This document shows positions 25,095-32,647 of a DNA stretch of 47,108 nucleotides, one piece after another (within the stretch, counting starts at the first letter, position 1; each line of letters opens with the position of its first letter). The notes beneath the pieces are model-generated. The model saw nothing but the letters and a program-made list of their open reading frames with translations, did not search any database and was not told where the DNA came from. Location of the stretch: positions 1 to 47,108 of the forward strand of contig PXRG01000028.1 in NCBI GenBank assembly GCA_003021105.1, written 5' to 3'. A program made the translations under genes and the position numbers. Origin of the DNA: Halobacteriales archaeon QS_1_68_17 (GTDB taxonomy: Archaea > Halobacteriota > Halobacteria > Halobacteriales > Haloarculaceae).

Positions 25095-25399
25095 GCGGTG
25101 ACCTCTTCTTCCGCGTCCTCCTCGGTTTCGCCGGCCGGGTGTCGCTCGACGATGTCGCTGACGATGATGACGTCCCCGACGGCCTGCACCCACCTGTACG
25201 GGACGATGATCCCGCGCGCACCCGAGGTGTCGGAGCCGAAGAGTTCCCGGTTCAGTTCGGCCAGCGCCAGCCCGGTCACCGAGATGGTCTCGAAGTTCAG
25301 CCTGATGTCCTCGACCTCGCCCACGAACACGCCGTTGGTCGTGTAGACCTCGCGCCCGACGAGGCTCGTGATCTCCTGGGGTACTGTGTCCTGCTCCAT
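25091..25399 (-). CDS. PRC-barrel domain protein
   Basis: 102 aa from the ATG at 25399 (MEQDTVPQEITSLVGREVYT). A single PRC-barrel (TNGVFVGEVEDIRLNFET...GIIVPYRWVQAVGDVIIVSD) takes up residues about 8-85, and an acidic tail follows. PRC-barrel proteins of this size in haloarchaea include the CdpB cell-division proteins that bridge FtsZ and SepF. Whether this is one of them needs a phylogeny, so no symbol is given. It ends on the stop of the RCK-DHH gene and diverges from the thioredoxin gene at 25527. Confidence 0.85.
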   Translation of the reverse strand: MEQDTVPQEITSLVGREVYTTNGVFVGEVEDIRLNFETISVTGLALAELNRELFGSDTSGARGIIVPYRWVQAVGDVIIVSDIVERHPAGETEEDAEEEVTA

Positions 25400-25526
25400 A
25401 CGGACTGGGTTGGCTGGCTGGCTCTTAACTCTTGGCCGATGTCTGACGCGCGTCGCCGGGTCGGTCGTGTGCCCCCGGCTACCGCTTCCCGGTGAGGTTT
25501 TAGTGTTCAACCGCCTTTGTCGGCCC

Positions 25527-25946
25527 ATGAGTGATAGCGAGGGCCCGGACGACATCGAGGCCATCAGAAAGCGCAAGCGCGAACGGCTGAAAGAACAGCT
25601 CGACGACGGGCCGGGGGCCGGCGAGTCCGCCCGATCCGAACCGGTCCACGTCGAATCCGCCGATCACTTCCGGGACCTGGTCGCGGACGGCACCGTCCTG
25701 GTCGACTTCTACGCCGACTGGTGTGGGCCCTGCCAGATGCTCGAACCCACGGTCGAGGCCATCGCCGCGGAGACCAGCGCGACCGTGGCCAAGGTCGACG
25801 TGGACGCCCACCAGTCGCTGGCCGCCGAGCACGGCGTCCAGGGCGTCCCGATGCTGGTCCTGTACGCCGACGGCGAGGTGGCCGAGCAACTCGTCGGCGT
25901 CCAGGACAGGGCGACGCTGGAAACGCTGATCGACCGGTACACATAG
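25527..25946 (+). CDS. Thioredoxin
   Basis: 139 aa. The thioredoxin domain occupies residues about 40-139, with the classical active site DFYADWCGPCQMLEPT and cis-Pro loop GVQGVPMLVLYADG. It is preceded by a charged extension (IRKRKRERLKEQLDDGPG) that probably forms a short helix. A general cytosolic disulfide reductant is expected. The ATG at 25527 has TATA-like GGTTTTAGTG about 28 nt upstream, compatible with a leaderless mRNA. Longer upstream starts would cover the promoter and are rejected. Confidence 0.93.
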   Translation: MSDSEGPDDIEAIRKRKRERLKEQLDDGPGAGESARSEPVHVESADHFRDLVADGTVLVDFYADWCGPCQMLEPTVEAIAAETSATVAKVDVDAHQSLAAEHGVQGVPMLVLYADGEVAEQLVGVQDRATLETLIDRYT

Positions 25947-26135
25947 ACTGCGCCGCCGCTGGCCGGCGTTCCAAAGGGGAACCGGGGGCGATGCCCCCAG
26001 CGTGTGACACTGCGGAGCCGTCGGGCTCCACACTTCCTTGTCTGCCAGTCAATATAAGTCCACGGCGTATTTTCGACGGCGATACCGGCCGTCGCGCGGG
26101 CAGTGCCGTCCCGGTGGCTGTTACACCGAAATCCC
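25947..26135. other. Structured intergenic region with two hairpins
   Basis: After the thioredoxin stop there are two strong hairpins. GGGGGC/GCCCCC (25984-25998) has a 3-nt loop. GGAGCC/GGCTCC (26014-26029) has a GTCG tetraloop flanked by GTGT/ACAC that could extend the stem. They are followed by AT-richer TCAATATAAGTCC (26049-26061). They could be terminators, an uncharacterised RNA, or the end of an IS200/IS605-type element; I cannot decide. No open frame here looks like a gene. Confidence 0.4.
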
Positions 26136-26137
26136 GC

Positions 26138-26210
26138 GTCGACCACAGTCCGCGAGACGGTCGACCACAGTCCGCGAGGCGATCGATCACAGTCCGCGAG
26201 GCGGTCGATC
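26138..26210. repeat. 22-bp tandem repeat, 3.3 copies
   Basis: Units at 26138-26159, 26160-26181 and 26182-26203, and a partial fourth from 26204. The core GACCACAGTCCGCGAG is almost unchanged between units, and substitutions create GTCGAC/ATCGAT variants. The period is two helical turns. It lies in the intergenic region before the small minus-strand gene's stop and is not coding. Confidence 0.85.
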
Positions 26211-26235
26211 CGGGAACGGCGTACAGCAGTCACTA

Positions 26236-26450
26236 TCAGTCCTCGTCCAGTGCCAGCAGTCCCTCCAGGTCTGCATGGTCGGCCAGCAGTTCCCACATCC
26301 GCTCGACCGTCGTCAGGTCGCGGGTACGCCCCGATCGGACGACCTCCTCGGCCCGTTCGATCGCGGTGCGGGTGTCCGACTGGTGGTCCGTCTCCAGGGC
26401 GTGGCGGACCCCAGCGCCCCGCCGGCCAGCAACGCAGTGACGAGCGTCAT
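26236..26450 (-). pseudogene. Small haloarchaeal protein gene with a one-base frameshift
   Basis: Two minus-strand frames join into one plausible 71-aa protein if one G is added to the G4 run at 26409-26412 (CCCC on the plus strand). The start at 26450 reads MTLVTALLAGGALG, a hydrophobic N-terminus. After the run the other frame reads VRHALETDHQSDTRTAIE and ends MWELLADHADLEGLLALDED. Codon usage is GC3-rich in both parts. As written, the frame breaks at the G-run. Either the gene is inactivated or the base was lost in the consensus. The family is not recognised. It may be a small membrane-anchored protein. Confidence 0.6.
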
Positions 26451-26501
26451 GACCGACCGGTCTCGGTGCTCCGCAAAAACTCTCCCGGAGTGTGGCGGCC
26501 G

Positions 26502-26978
26502 TCACTCGGCGATCGCGACCGGTTCAGCTCCCGCCAGTTCGCGGAGCCGGTCGGGTGCGATCGGGAAGACGGCCTCGGGCGTGCCCGCGGCGGCCCAGAC
26601 CTCGTCGAACGCCGTTAGCGTCTCGTCCATGTAAACGGGTACCTGCTCGTCGTGACAGAAGGGCGGGACGCCACCGATACTCCAGCCGAGCCGCTCCGTG
26701 ATCTCGTCGGCGTCGGCAGTCCGGACCTCCCCGGCGGGCACGCCCCACAACTCGGCCAGCCGGGGCTCGCTGACGCGGTTCGCCCCGCTCGTGAGGACGA
26801 CCACGAGGTCCCCGCCGGCCGCCATGGCGATCGCGCTGGCGATCTGTCCGACCGAACAGCCGATCGCTTCCGCCGCGTCGGCCGCCGTGCTCGTCCCGTC
26901 AGGAAACTCCCGCACGCCTGGATCGAAACCCAGTTCCGCCCTGGCCCGCTCTGCGAACTCCGTCGCCCGTGGGTGCAT
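26502..26978 (-). CDS. YbaK/EbsC-type aminoacyl-tRNA deacylase
   Basis: 158 aa from the ATG at 26978 (MHPRATEFAERARAELG). The YbaK fold signature is visible: STAADAAEAIGCSVGQIASA, LVVVLTSGANRVSE and GWSIGGVPPFCHD. The invariant lysine of many YbaK proteins, usually found in the IVKSL region after the second motif, is not evident. That is common in the stand-alone YbaK/EbsC-like clade. Expected role: hydrolysis of mischarged aminoacyl-tRNA. The first in-frame start at 27014 would add 12 residues and overlap the divergent promoter region, so it is less likely. Confidence 0.85.
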   Translation of the reverse strand: MHPRATEFAERARAELGFDPGVREFPDGTSTAADAAEAIGCSVGQIASAIAMAAGGDLVVVLTSGANRVSEPRLAELWGVPAGEVRTADADEITERLGWSIGGVPPFCHDEQVPVYMDETLTAFDEVWAAAGTPEAVFPIAPDRLRELAGAEPVAIAE

Positions 26979-27057
26979 ACCGGCGAGAGCGGACCGCGGC
27001 GTGAAAAACCGCACGCTCCCGGGAGCGTTTTAGTCGTCGCGCTCGCAGTTCGACCCC

Positions 27058-27435
27058 ATGAGCGAGCAACGCGATCCCCTGGCCGCGTTCGACGCGGGCC
27101 TGACCCGGTCGGTCGCCGACGACGCGGGTCTGTCGCCCGACCGCCTCCGCGAACTGGTGGGCCGCCACCAGCAGTCCGTCCGCGACAACCCCGGCGTCGA
27201 CGACATCGTCTACGAGTGGCGCAACTACTTCCACCGGGATCCGGTGCTAGAGCGAACCGACGCCGCCTACTACCTCCAGGTCCGCGACCACGTCTGGGAC
27301 GAGTTCGCGGAGAGCCTCGACCTGACCGACGACGAGCGGGCGGCGCTCGTCGCCGTCCACCGTAAGCAGGTTCGCGCCGGCACGGCCGTCGAACCGGCCG
27401 GCGACGACCCGCTATTGGTGCTCGGCCGACCCTGA
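27058..27435 (+). CDS. Conserved hypothetical haloarchaeal protein
   Basis: 125 aa, soluble and acidic (SEQRDPLAAFDAGLTRSV...). Helical throughout, with RLRELVGRHQQSVRDNPG, VDDIVYEWRNYFHRDPVL and VWDEFAESLDLTDDERAALV. No catalytic or binding motif is visible. Start at the ATG 27058; GCGTTTTAGTCG about 25-30 nt upstream is a TATA-like element, so transcription is probably leaderless. The next gene (dps remnant) has its own AT-rich promoter. Confidence 0.75.
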   Translation: MSEQRDPLAAFDAGLTRSVADDAGLSPDRLRELVGRHQQSVRDNPGVDDIVYEWRNYFHRDPVLERTDAAYYLQVRDHVWDEFAESLDLTDDERAALVAVHRKQVRAGTAVEPAGDDPLLVLGRP

Positions 27436-27467
27436 CGGACCGGGTATTGCGAACTTCGACCGGCAGC

Positions 27468-27552
27468 AAGCAAAAGAAATTTTAGGGTAGCAAAAAATCG
27501 TTTTTCTGGAAGGCAATTTTTAAGAGGGTGGCGCTCGAACGAGGAAACGAAT
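27468..27552 (+). promoter_or_regulatory. AT-rich promoter of the dps gene
   Basis: The 117-bp gap before dps has AT-rich blocks AAAAGAAATTTTAGGG (27472-27487), AGCAAAAAATCG and GGCAATTTTTAAGAGG. The last (TATA-like TTTTTAAG at about 27516-27523) lies about 30 nt ahead of the ATG at 27553. TTTTAGGGTAGC resembles one half of the TTAGG-N4-CCTAA iron box found at 28202, so iron control is possible but only a half-site is seen. Confidence 0.5.
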
Positions 27553-27994
27553 ATGAGCACGCAGAAGACCGTTCGTCACGAGGCAGGCGTCGTCGAGGAG
27601 AACCCGATCCGGCTCGACCGGGAGAAGGCCGAGCAGATCGTCGACGCCCTGAACACGGACCTCGCGGCGACCTACGTTCTCTTCCACCAGCTCCGGAAAC
27701 ACCACTGGAACGTCGCGGGCGCGGAGTACCGCGACCTCCACCTGTTTTTGGGCGACGCGGCGGAGGACGCCGAGGAAGGGGCCGACGAAATCGCCGAACG
27801 GATCCAGGCGCTCGCTCGAACACGACCGGGAGATGCTCGCCGAGATCGTCGAGACCGTCCGGGACCACATCAGCATGTGCACCAACCTCGGCGACGAGGG
27901 CACCGCCCACATCCTCCGCGAACAGATCGTCGTCCTGGAGGACTACGCACACGAGATCGACCACTTCCTCGAGGACGACTCGCTGAAACAGTAA
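27553..27994 (+). pseudogene. dpsA: DpsA-type ferritin-like protein with internal deletion and frameshift
   Basis: Iron-storing, DNA-protecting mini-ferritin. The N-terminal 90 residues are normal: VDALNTDLAATYVLFHQLRK, then HHWNVAGAEYRDLHLFLGDA and ADEIAERIQAL, with the ferroxidase His/Glu/Asp ligands. At 27811-27816 (CTCGCTCG) the frame becomes a basic, unrelated sequence to about 28077. The true C-terminal half is present in another frame: SLEHDREMLAEIVETVRDH, then LGDEGTAHILREQIVVLEDY and HEIDHFLEDDSLKQ, stop 27992-27994. About 28-30 residues that join the halves in other haloarchaeal DpsA are missing. A deletion between short GCGCTCG-like repeats fits. As written no functional Dps can be made. 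Confidence 0.85.
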
Positions 27995-28012
27995 AGAGAA
28001 GCGCCGCCGTCG

Positions 28013-28192
28013 TTACTCGCGGAGTTCGACCGTCAGGTCGGTGGCGATCCAGGCGTCGGTGTTTTCGTTTTCCGTGAAGACCGTTCTGGTAGCCGAGACT
28101 CTGTGGGCGCTGACGACGGGGTCCTCGGTACCTGCGTCCTCCCTCTCCCGGGCGGCCGTGGCGACGTCAGCCGGCGCGGTGGTGTCCGTCAT
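28013..28192 (-). CDS. Small conserved haloarchaeal protein (DUF7331-like)
   Basis: 59 aa, ATG at 28192 and TAA at 28013-28015. Begins MTDTTAPADVATAARERED. The C-terminal half, SAHRVSATRTVFTENENTD then AWIATDLTVELRE, matches a short conserved haloarchaeal family that I recall as DUF7331 (function unknown). Codon usage is GC3-rich. A DtxR/SirR-type palindrome overlaps its core promoter (28202-28215), so it is probably iron- or manganese-regulated. It is convergent with dps, with 18 bp between stops. Confidence 0.7.
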   Translation of the reverse strand: MTDTTAPADVATAAREREDAGTEDPVVSAHRVSATRTVFTENENTDAWIATDLTVELRE

Positions 28193-28201
28193 TGCTCCCG
28201 A

Positions 28202-28217
28202 TTAGGTATGCCTAAAA
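28202..28217 (-). promoter_or_regulatory. DtxR/SirR/Idr-type metal-responsive operator overlapping the promoter
   Basis: TTAGG-TATG-CCTAA (28202-28215) is an exact 5-bp inverted repeat with a 4-bp spacer, matching the general form of DtxR-family iron boxes. On the minus strand it reads TTTTAGGCATACCTAA, so the TTTTAG that would serve as TATA element of the 28192 start (about 19-25 nt upstream) is inside the operator. Binding would therefore block transcription initiation. Confidence 0.65.
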
Positions 28218-28283
28218 GGAAAAGGGTTTTGGTCGACCTAGTCACCCGCCGGTGTTTTGCCCGCGCGGCTCGAACGGGCGGGC

Positions 28284-28901
28284 ATGAGCGATCCAGGACG
28301 CGACGATCGGGAGGCGGACCTCGCGCGACTCGCGGGCGAGCTGGCACGGGCGCTCGGGGAACTCCAGCGCGAACTCGAACCCCGGGGCCCGGGGGGATTG
28401 CCGCGGCCGCCGACGCCGCGGGAACTCCTGCGGTTCACCGACCGCGTGGCGATTCCCGCGGTGATACTGCTCCTGGAGACGAACATCCGGGCGCTCCGGT
28501 TGCTCCAGCGGGCGATCCGGCTCTCGGAAGGACGGGACGACACCCGGGGCGAGGTGCAGCGACGGGCCGAGGCGGTCAGTGCCGCCACGCTGGAGCGGCT
28601 CGACGGCACGCTCTCGGACCTGCAGGCCGCGCTGGAGGGCCAGCCCACGGACGACCGCGCCCGGTCGCTGCTCGCCGAGGCGCGCGCACTCCGGGCCGAA
28701 ATCGACGGGGAGATCCGCTCCGCAGGCCGGGAGGAATCCGAAGCAAAGGACGGCGGGGCGGACCCGTCCGGCGACGACACTGACGCCGACACCGCGGCCG
28801 TCGACGGTGACGAAGTCGACGTCGAATCGGAACTCAGGTCGATCAAGAGCGAACTCGACGGGGACGGGGACGGGGACGGGGACGACCGGGACGACAACTA
28901 G
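28284..28901 (+). CDS. Conserved haloarchaeal protein (DUF7547-like)
   Basis: 205 aa from the ATG at 28284. Helical N-terminus (LARLAGELARALGELQRELE), then the conserved stretch PRGPGGLPRPPTPRELLRFT followed by a hydrophobic helix VAIPAVILLLETNIRALRLL that may associate with the membrane. A long coiled-coil and acidic tail follow. The tail ends in a GGGGAC hexamer repeat (28857-28886) encoding Gly-Asp pairs. I recall the family as DUF7547. No function is known. It converges with menD (stops overlap by 4 bp). Confidence 0.75.
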   Translation: MSDPGRDDREADLARLAGELARALGELQRELEPRGPGGLPRPPTPRELLRFTDRVAIPAVILLLETNIRALRLLQRAIRLSEGRDDTRGEVQRRAEAVSAATLERLDGTLSDLQAALEGQPTDDRARSLLAEARALRAEIDGEIRSAGREESEAKDGGADPSGDDTDADTAAVDGDEVDVESELRSIKSELDGDGDGDGDDRDDN

Positions 28902-30658
28902 AGACGGTCGGCGACCCGCTCGTGGAGCGTCTCGCGGAAGCGGTGGCTCCGTTCCGCGTCGAGCGGGACCTCGATCACGTCGGTTCCCGGGCCGGCGACC
29001 GACTCTTGGAAGGCCGCGGCGAACGCGTCCCGGTCGTCGGCCCGCTCGAAGGTGAGGTCGTAGAGGTCCGCCGTCGGCGCGAAGTCCAGCCCGTGTGGCG
29101 TCTTGAACTGGTCGGTAAACGGCGGGTCGAACTCCTCGATGGGGAGCAGATGGAAGATTCCGCCGCCGTCGTTGTTCACCAGGACGACCGTCGCGTCGAC
29201 GTCACACCGCGAGAGCGCCAACAGCCCGTTCATGTCGTGGTAGTACGCGAGGTCGCCGGTGACGAGTACGAGCGGCTCGTCGGTCGCGCTGCCGGCCCCG
29301 AGGGCCGTGCTGACGATGCCGTCGATGCCGCTGGCTCCCCGGTTCCCGAGGACCGTCAGGTCCGCCCCCCGCGGTTCGCCGAAGCGGTCGAGGTCGCGCA
29401 CGGGCATGCTGTTCGAGACGAACACCGTCGCCGGATCGGGCGCCAGGGCCGCGACCTCCCGGAGGAGCGCGCCCTCGAAGAACTGCTCGGCGCAGGCGTC
29501 CGCGACCGCCTCCCAGTAGCCCCGCTCGGCCGCCGCGAACCGGTCTGGCCAGTTCGGGATCGCGCGCGAGGCGACGCCGTCGGCCACCTGCCCGGCCAGT
29601 CGGCACTCGTCGGCGACCACCAGGTCGGTGGCGGCGAATTCGGCCTCCCGCCAGCCGCCGGCCGGGTCGACGACGAACTGCCGGGCGTCGGCGTCCCGGA
29701 GGTAGTGCCGGAGCACCTTCGAGGTCGGCGAGGCCCCGAACCGGAGCACGACGTCGGGCGCTGGCCAGTCCGCGACCGCCGGCGCGTCGAGGTAGGAGTC
29801 GTAGCCGCCACAGACCGGGACGTCGGTCTCGCGGAGGTGGGGGCCGAACCGCAGGTCAGAGAGTGGGTCGGCAAGGACGGGAAACCCCGTCGTGGCCGCC
29901 AGCCGCGACAGCGCCGCCCGCGAGAGCCCGCCGTCGGCAGGACCGGCGACGATCAGCCCGCGGTCGGCGGCCTCGACCGCCTCGACGATCCGGGCGCGGT
30001 CGTTCGCGGCGAGGTCGGGGGTTCCCCGCGATGTCGTGACGTACGGTCCGTCCCGTCCCCTGGCACCGCGGGGGGCTTCGGCCGGGAGGTCCTCGGGCAC
30101 GTCCCCGGCGACGGGAGTCGGTTCGAGCGGTTTCCGGAACCGGAAGTTGAGGTGGACCGGCCCGGGGTTCGCGCCGGTGGCGGCCGACAGCGCGCGCGCG
30201 GCGGTCGTCCTGAGCATCCGGAGTTTCCGGGGTTCGGGTTCCGGTTCGGGCATGTCGCGGTACCAGCGGACCGCGTCGCCGTACAGCTTCTCCTGGTCGA
30301 TCGTCTGGTTTGCCCCGCTGTCGGCGAGTTCCGGCGGGCGGTCGGCCGTGAGAACGAGGAGGGGCACCCGCGACTGGCTCGCCTCGATCACCGCGGGGTG
30401 GAAGTTCGCCGCGGCCGTCCCCGACGTACAGACGACGGGCGTCGGTCGGCCGGTCCGGCGGCCGCGCCCGAGCGCGAAGTAGGCCGCCGACCGCTCGTCG
30501 AGGTGCGAGAACGCCCGCAGGTCCGGGTGTTCGGCGACGGCCGCCGTCAGCGGCGTCGAGCGGCTGCCGGGCGCGAGACAGACCCCGTCTACGCCACCCG
30601 CGGCGAGTTCCGAGACGAACGCCCGGGCCCAGAGCGTGTTGCGGTTCGGCGCGGTCAT
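28898..30658 (-). CDS. menD: SEPHCHC synthase MenD
   Basis: Thiamine-diphosphate enzyme of menaquinone synthesis. It condenses 2-oxoglutarate-derived succinic semialdehyde with isochorismate. The protein is 586 aa. N-terminal NTLWARAFVSELAAGGVDGV then APGSRSTPLT, the activated SHLDERSAAYFALG and VCTSGTAAANFHPAV are typical of MenD. The C-terminal ThDP motif starts VTGDLAYYHDMNGLLA and ends VLVNNDGGGIFHLLP. The ATG at 30658 overlaps the menF stop as ATGA; the open frame upstream is the menF gene in another frame. With menF it commits chorismate to menaquinone, the likely quinone for the Nuo complex at the window's left end. Confidence 0.96.
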   Translation of the reverse strand: MTAPNRNTLWARAFVSELAAGGVDGVCLAPGSRSTPLTAAVAEHPDLRAFSHLDERSAAYFALGRGRRTGRPTPVVCTSGTAAANFHPAVIEASQSRVPLLVLTADRPPELADSGANQTIDQEKLYGDAVRWYRDMPEPEPEPRKLRMLRTTAARALSAATGANPGPVHLNFRFRKPLEPTPVAGDVPEDLPAEAPRGARGRDGPYVTTSRGTPDLAANDRARIVEAVEAADRGLIVAGPADGGLSRAALSRLAATTGFPVLADPLSDLRFGPHLRETDVPVCGGYDSYLDAPAVADWPAPDVVLRFGASPTSKVLRHYLRDADARQFVVDPAGGWREAEFAATDLVVADECRLAGQVADGVASRAIPNWPDRFAAAERGYWEAVADACAEQFFEGALLREVAALAPDPATVFVSNSMPVRDLDRFGEPRGADLTVLGNRGASGIDGIVSTALGAGSATDEPLVLVTGDLAYYHDMNGLLALSRCDVDATVVLVNNDGGGIFHLLPIEEFDPPFTDQFKTPHGLDFAPTADLYDLTFERADDRDAFAAAFQESVAGPGTDVIEVPLDAERSHRFRETLHERVADRL

Positions 30659-31992
30659 TCGAGTTCGTCGAGGATCGGGCGGTACTTTGGCTGGATCTCG
30701 TCCCACTCGTCGTCGGGGTCGCTGTCGGCGACGATGCCGGCGCCGGCGAACAGCGTCGCGCGGGTGCCGCCGACGACGCCGGACCGGATGCCGACCGCGA
30801 ACTCCCCGTCGCCGGCGGCGTCGAACCACCCGACCGGGGCCGCGTACCACCCGCGGTCGAACGTCTCGATGTCGCGGATCGTATCCAGGGCGGCGTCCGG
30901 CGGGAGGCCGCCGACCGCCGGCGTCGGGTGGAGGACCTCCACCAGCCGGAGGATGTGCTCGCGTTCGGCAAGCTCCGCCTCGATGGGCGTCTGGAGGTGC
31001 TGGATGTTCGTGAGCTTCCGGACGCGCTGGTCGCCGACGGTCACGCCGCCGAGCGGATCGAGTTGATCCGTGATCGCGTCGACGACCAGCTGCTGTTCGT
31101 GCTGGAGTTTCTCGGTGTCGACCAGCGAGGCCGCGAGGTCGGCGTCCGCCTCGGGGGTCTCTCCACGCGGTACGGATCCGGCCAGGGCCTCCGTCCGGAT
31201 GTCGGTGCCTGACACCGAGACGAGTCGTTCGGGCGGCGGGCCGAAGAAGGCCGCCCGGTCGGTCGGCTGGACCAGAAACCGGTAGCAATCCGGGTACGTC
31301 CGCCGGAGCCGTTCGAGGACGTCCGGCACGTCGATCGGCGAGGCGAGGTCGACCGCCAGCGCCTGCGCGAGGACGACCTTCCGCAGGTCGCCGGTCCGGA
31401 TGCGGTCGAGTGCATCCTCGACCTGTTCGGTCCACTCCGCTTTCGACGTCGTCCGGCGCGTCGCGGTGACGCCCGGGGGCGACCCGCTGGGACACATCGC
31501 CGGCAGGTCCGCGACCGCCCCGGCGGCGGCGTCGAGCGAGGCGGCGACCGCGTCGGCGTCGTCGGGGGCCAGTTCGGACACCGTCAGCCAGGTCGTTCCG
31601 TCCGCGCGGGTCAACTGGACCCGGGGGACGACGAACGACGCTGCCGGGAAACCCGTCCAGGGTAGGGCGGAGTCGTGCCGGTCGGTAAACGAGAAGCCGC
31701 CGAGCATCCGGGGCCGAGTGACCGGGGGACCGCGGTGGTCGACCGCGTTGAACACCGCCGCTGCTCCGCGGCGGATAGCTTCGAATCGATCCGGGCCCGA
31801 GGCCGTCAGGCTCACCGCGGCGTCACAGCCGACGATCTCGAGGCCGTCGGGTGCCGCCCAGTGGACTCGCGGGGGGTCGTGTGCCGCCAGGAACGCCCGA
31901 AACGCGGCGTCGGACACCTCGGCGGTGCGGCTGACCAGCGGCCCGTCGTCGGCAAGCGTCGACTGCTGGGCTTCGCCTCGGACCCCGTCCAT
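30655..31992 (-). CDS. menF: Isochorismate synthase MenF
   Basis: Converts chorismate to isochorismate, the first committed step of menaquinone synthesis. The protein is 445 aa from the ATG at 31992. The chorismate-binding domain is at the C-terminus: DALDRIRTGDLRKVVLAQAL, FFGPPPERLVSVSGTDIRTE, LAGSVPRG, KLQHEQQLVVDAI, HPTPAVGGLPPDAAL and FAVGIRSGVVGG with GAGIVADSDPDDEW. All catalytic segments of the MenF/EntC family look intact. It is translationally coupled to menD by ATGA (30658-30655). Upstream starts at 32151 are in an arginine-rich, non-conserved stretch. Confidence 0.95.
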   Translation of the reverse strand: MDGVRGEAQQSTLADDGPLVSRTAEVSDAAFRAFLAAHDPPRVHWAAPDGLEIVGCDAAVSLTASGPDRFEAIRRGAAAVFNAVDHRGPPVTRPRMLGGFSFTDRHDSALPWTGFPAASFVVPRVQLTRADGTTWLTVSELAPDDADAVAASLDAAAGAVADLPAMCPSGSPPGVTATRRTTSKAEWTEQVEDALDRIRTGDLRKVVLAQALAVDLASPIDVPDVLERLRRTYPDCYRFLVQPTDRAAFFGPPPERLVSVSGTDIRTEALAGSVPRGETPEADADLAASLVDTEKLQHEQQLVVDAITDQLDPLGGVTVGDQRVRKLTNIQHLQTPIEAELAEREHILRLVEVLHPTPAVGGLPPDAALDTIRDIETFDRGWYAAPVGWFDAAGDGEFAVGIRSGVVGGTRATLFAGAGIVADSDPDDEWDEIQPKYRPILDELE

Positions 31993-32384
31993 CCTTTCGT
32001 CCTCAGGTTTCCACCGTCTTGAGAGTATCCTTCCCGAGCCACGAGCGGCCCGCTGGCGGCAGCACGTGGGCCCGGTCCCCATCCTGCGACCACTGCCCAT
32101 TCCGCGCGTGCCATGCCCGGTCCGAGCAAGGTGACCGGCGGGTACTGGCAACCGCTCTCCATTCGGGCACTGTTACCCGTGCTGTGACACAATATCATCC
32201 GGCAACTCGTCGCACAGCTACCAGTGGCTCGCTATTATTTGAATCTTTCATTTGAAGATTAATTTTTTAATAAGAAATTTGGATATAATAAGAGTTCTTT
32301 TCGTAGCACCAGATAGAATTCGCGTGAGGCGGTAGATTCCCCGTCAGAGTTAAATACCCCTCAGTCGAAACCTCCAACGTTCCG
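31993..32384. other. Intergenic region with AT-rich island
   Basis: 392 bp between divergent menF and the RHH gene, no gene supported. From 32234 to 32350 the sequence drops to very low GC for this genome: TATTTGAATCTTTCATTTG, GATTAATTTTTTAATAAG and GGATATAATAAGAG. AATCTT (32245-32250) and AAGATT (32258-32263) form an inverted repeat. TTAAATACC (32349-32357) sits about 30 nt before the RHH gene ATG and is its likely TATA box. On the minus strand GGATACTCTC near 32020-32030 may serve menF. Confidence 0.55.
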
Positions 32385-32600
32385 ATGCCAAAGGTAGAGA
32401 TCACGATCCCGGAACACCTCGAGATGCAGATCGCCCAGATGGTCGAACAGGGCGAGTTCCTCAACCGGGAAGAGGCCGTCGAGGAACTACTGTCGACCGG
32501 GTTGAAAGCGTACAAGACCAGCGGTCCCGTCGACGACGAGGAGGAACCGGGACTCGAAGACGACGGGATGATGGGCCACGAGGACGAATACGTGTTCTAG
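32385..32600 (+). CDS. Ribbon-helix-helix DNA-binding protein
   Basis: 71 aa. Residues 1-45 have the RHH/CopG layout: beta strand MPKVEITIPEHLEMQIAQMV, then a helix and GEFLNREEAVEELLSTGLKA. The tail is acidic (DDEEEPGLEDDGMMGHEDEY). Probably a dimeric transcription factor or a small regulatory protein. There is no toxin gene next to it, so an antitoxin role is unlikely. The AT-rich region upstream and its TATA box suggest strong transcription. The gene is followed 47 bp later by the UPF0058 gene with its own promoter. Confidence 0.85.
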   Translation: MPKVEITIPEHLEMQIAQMVEQGEFLNREEAVEELLSTGLKAYKTSGPVDDEEEPGLEDDGMMGHEDEYVF

Positions 32601-32608
32601 CTCCCCGG

Positions 32609-32647
32609 AAATTTTTAAACCCACTACGTCCCTAGCCCTCCTTACGG
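32609..32647 (+). promoter_or_regulatory. TATA box of the UPF0058 gene
   Basis: GGAAATTTTTAAACCC (32606-32621) stands about 30 nt before the ATG at 32648. It combines a purine-rich BRE-like start with the TATA core TTTTTAAA, one of the best core promoters in the window. Confidence 0.65.

Noticed and set aside
27553-28077. A 174-aa Dps with a novel basic C-terminus
   Set aside because: The genuine DpsA C-terminal half lies in another frame over the same bases, so the basic tail is a frameshift product.
28898-31495. An 865-aa fused MenD
   Set aside because: The N-terminal 279 residues are the menF gene in another frame. MenD starts at the ATG at 30658.
32234-32350. The AT-rich island as a replication origin or IS remnant
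   Set aside because: No origin repeats (ORB-like) and no initiator gene nearby. It is adequately explained as promoter sequence, although the low GC is striking.
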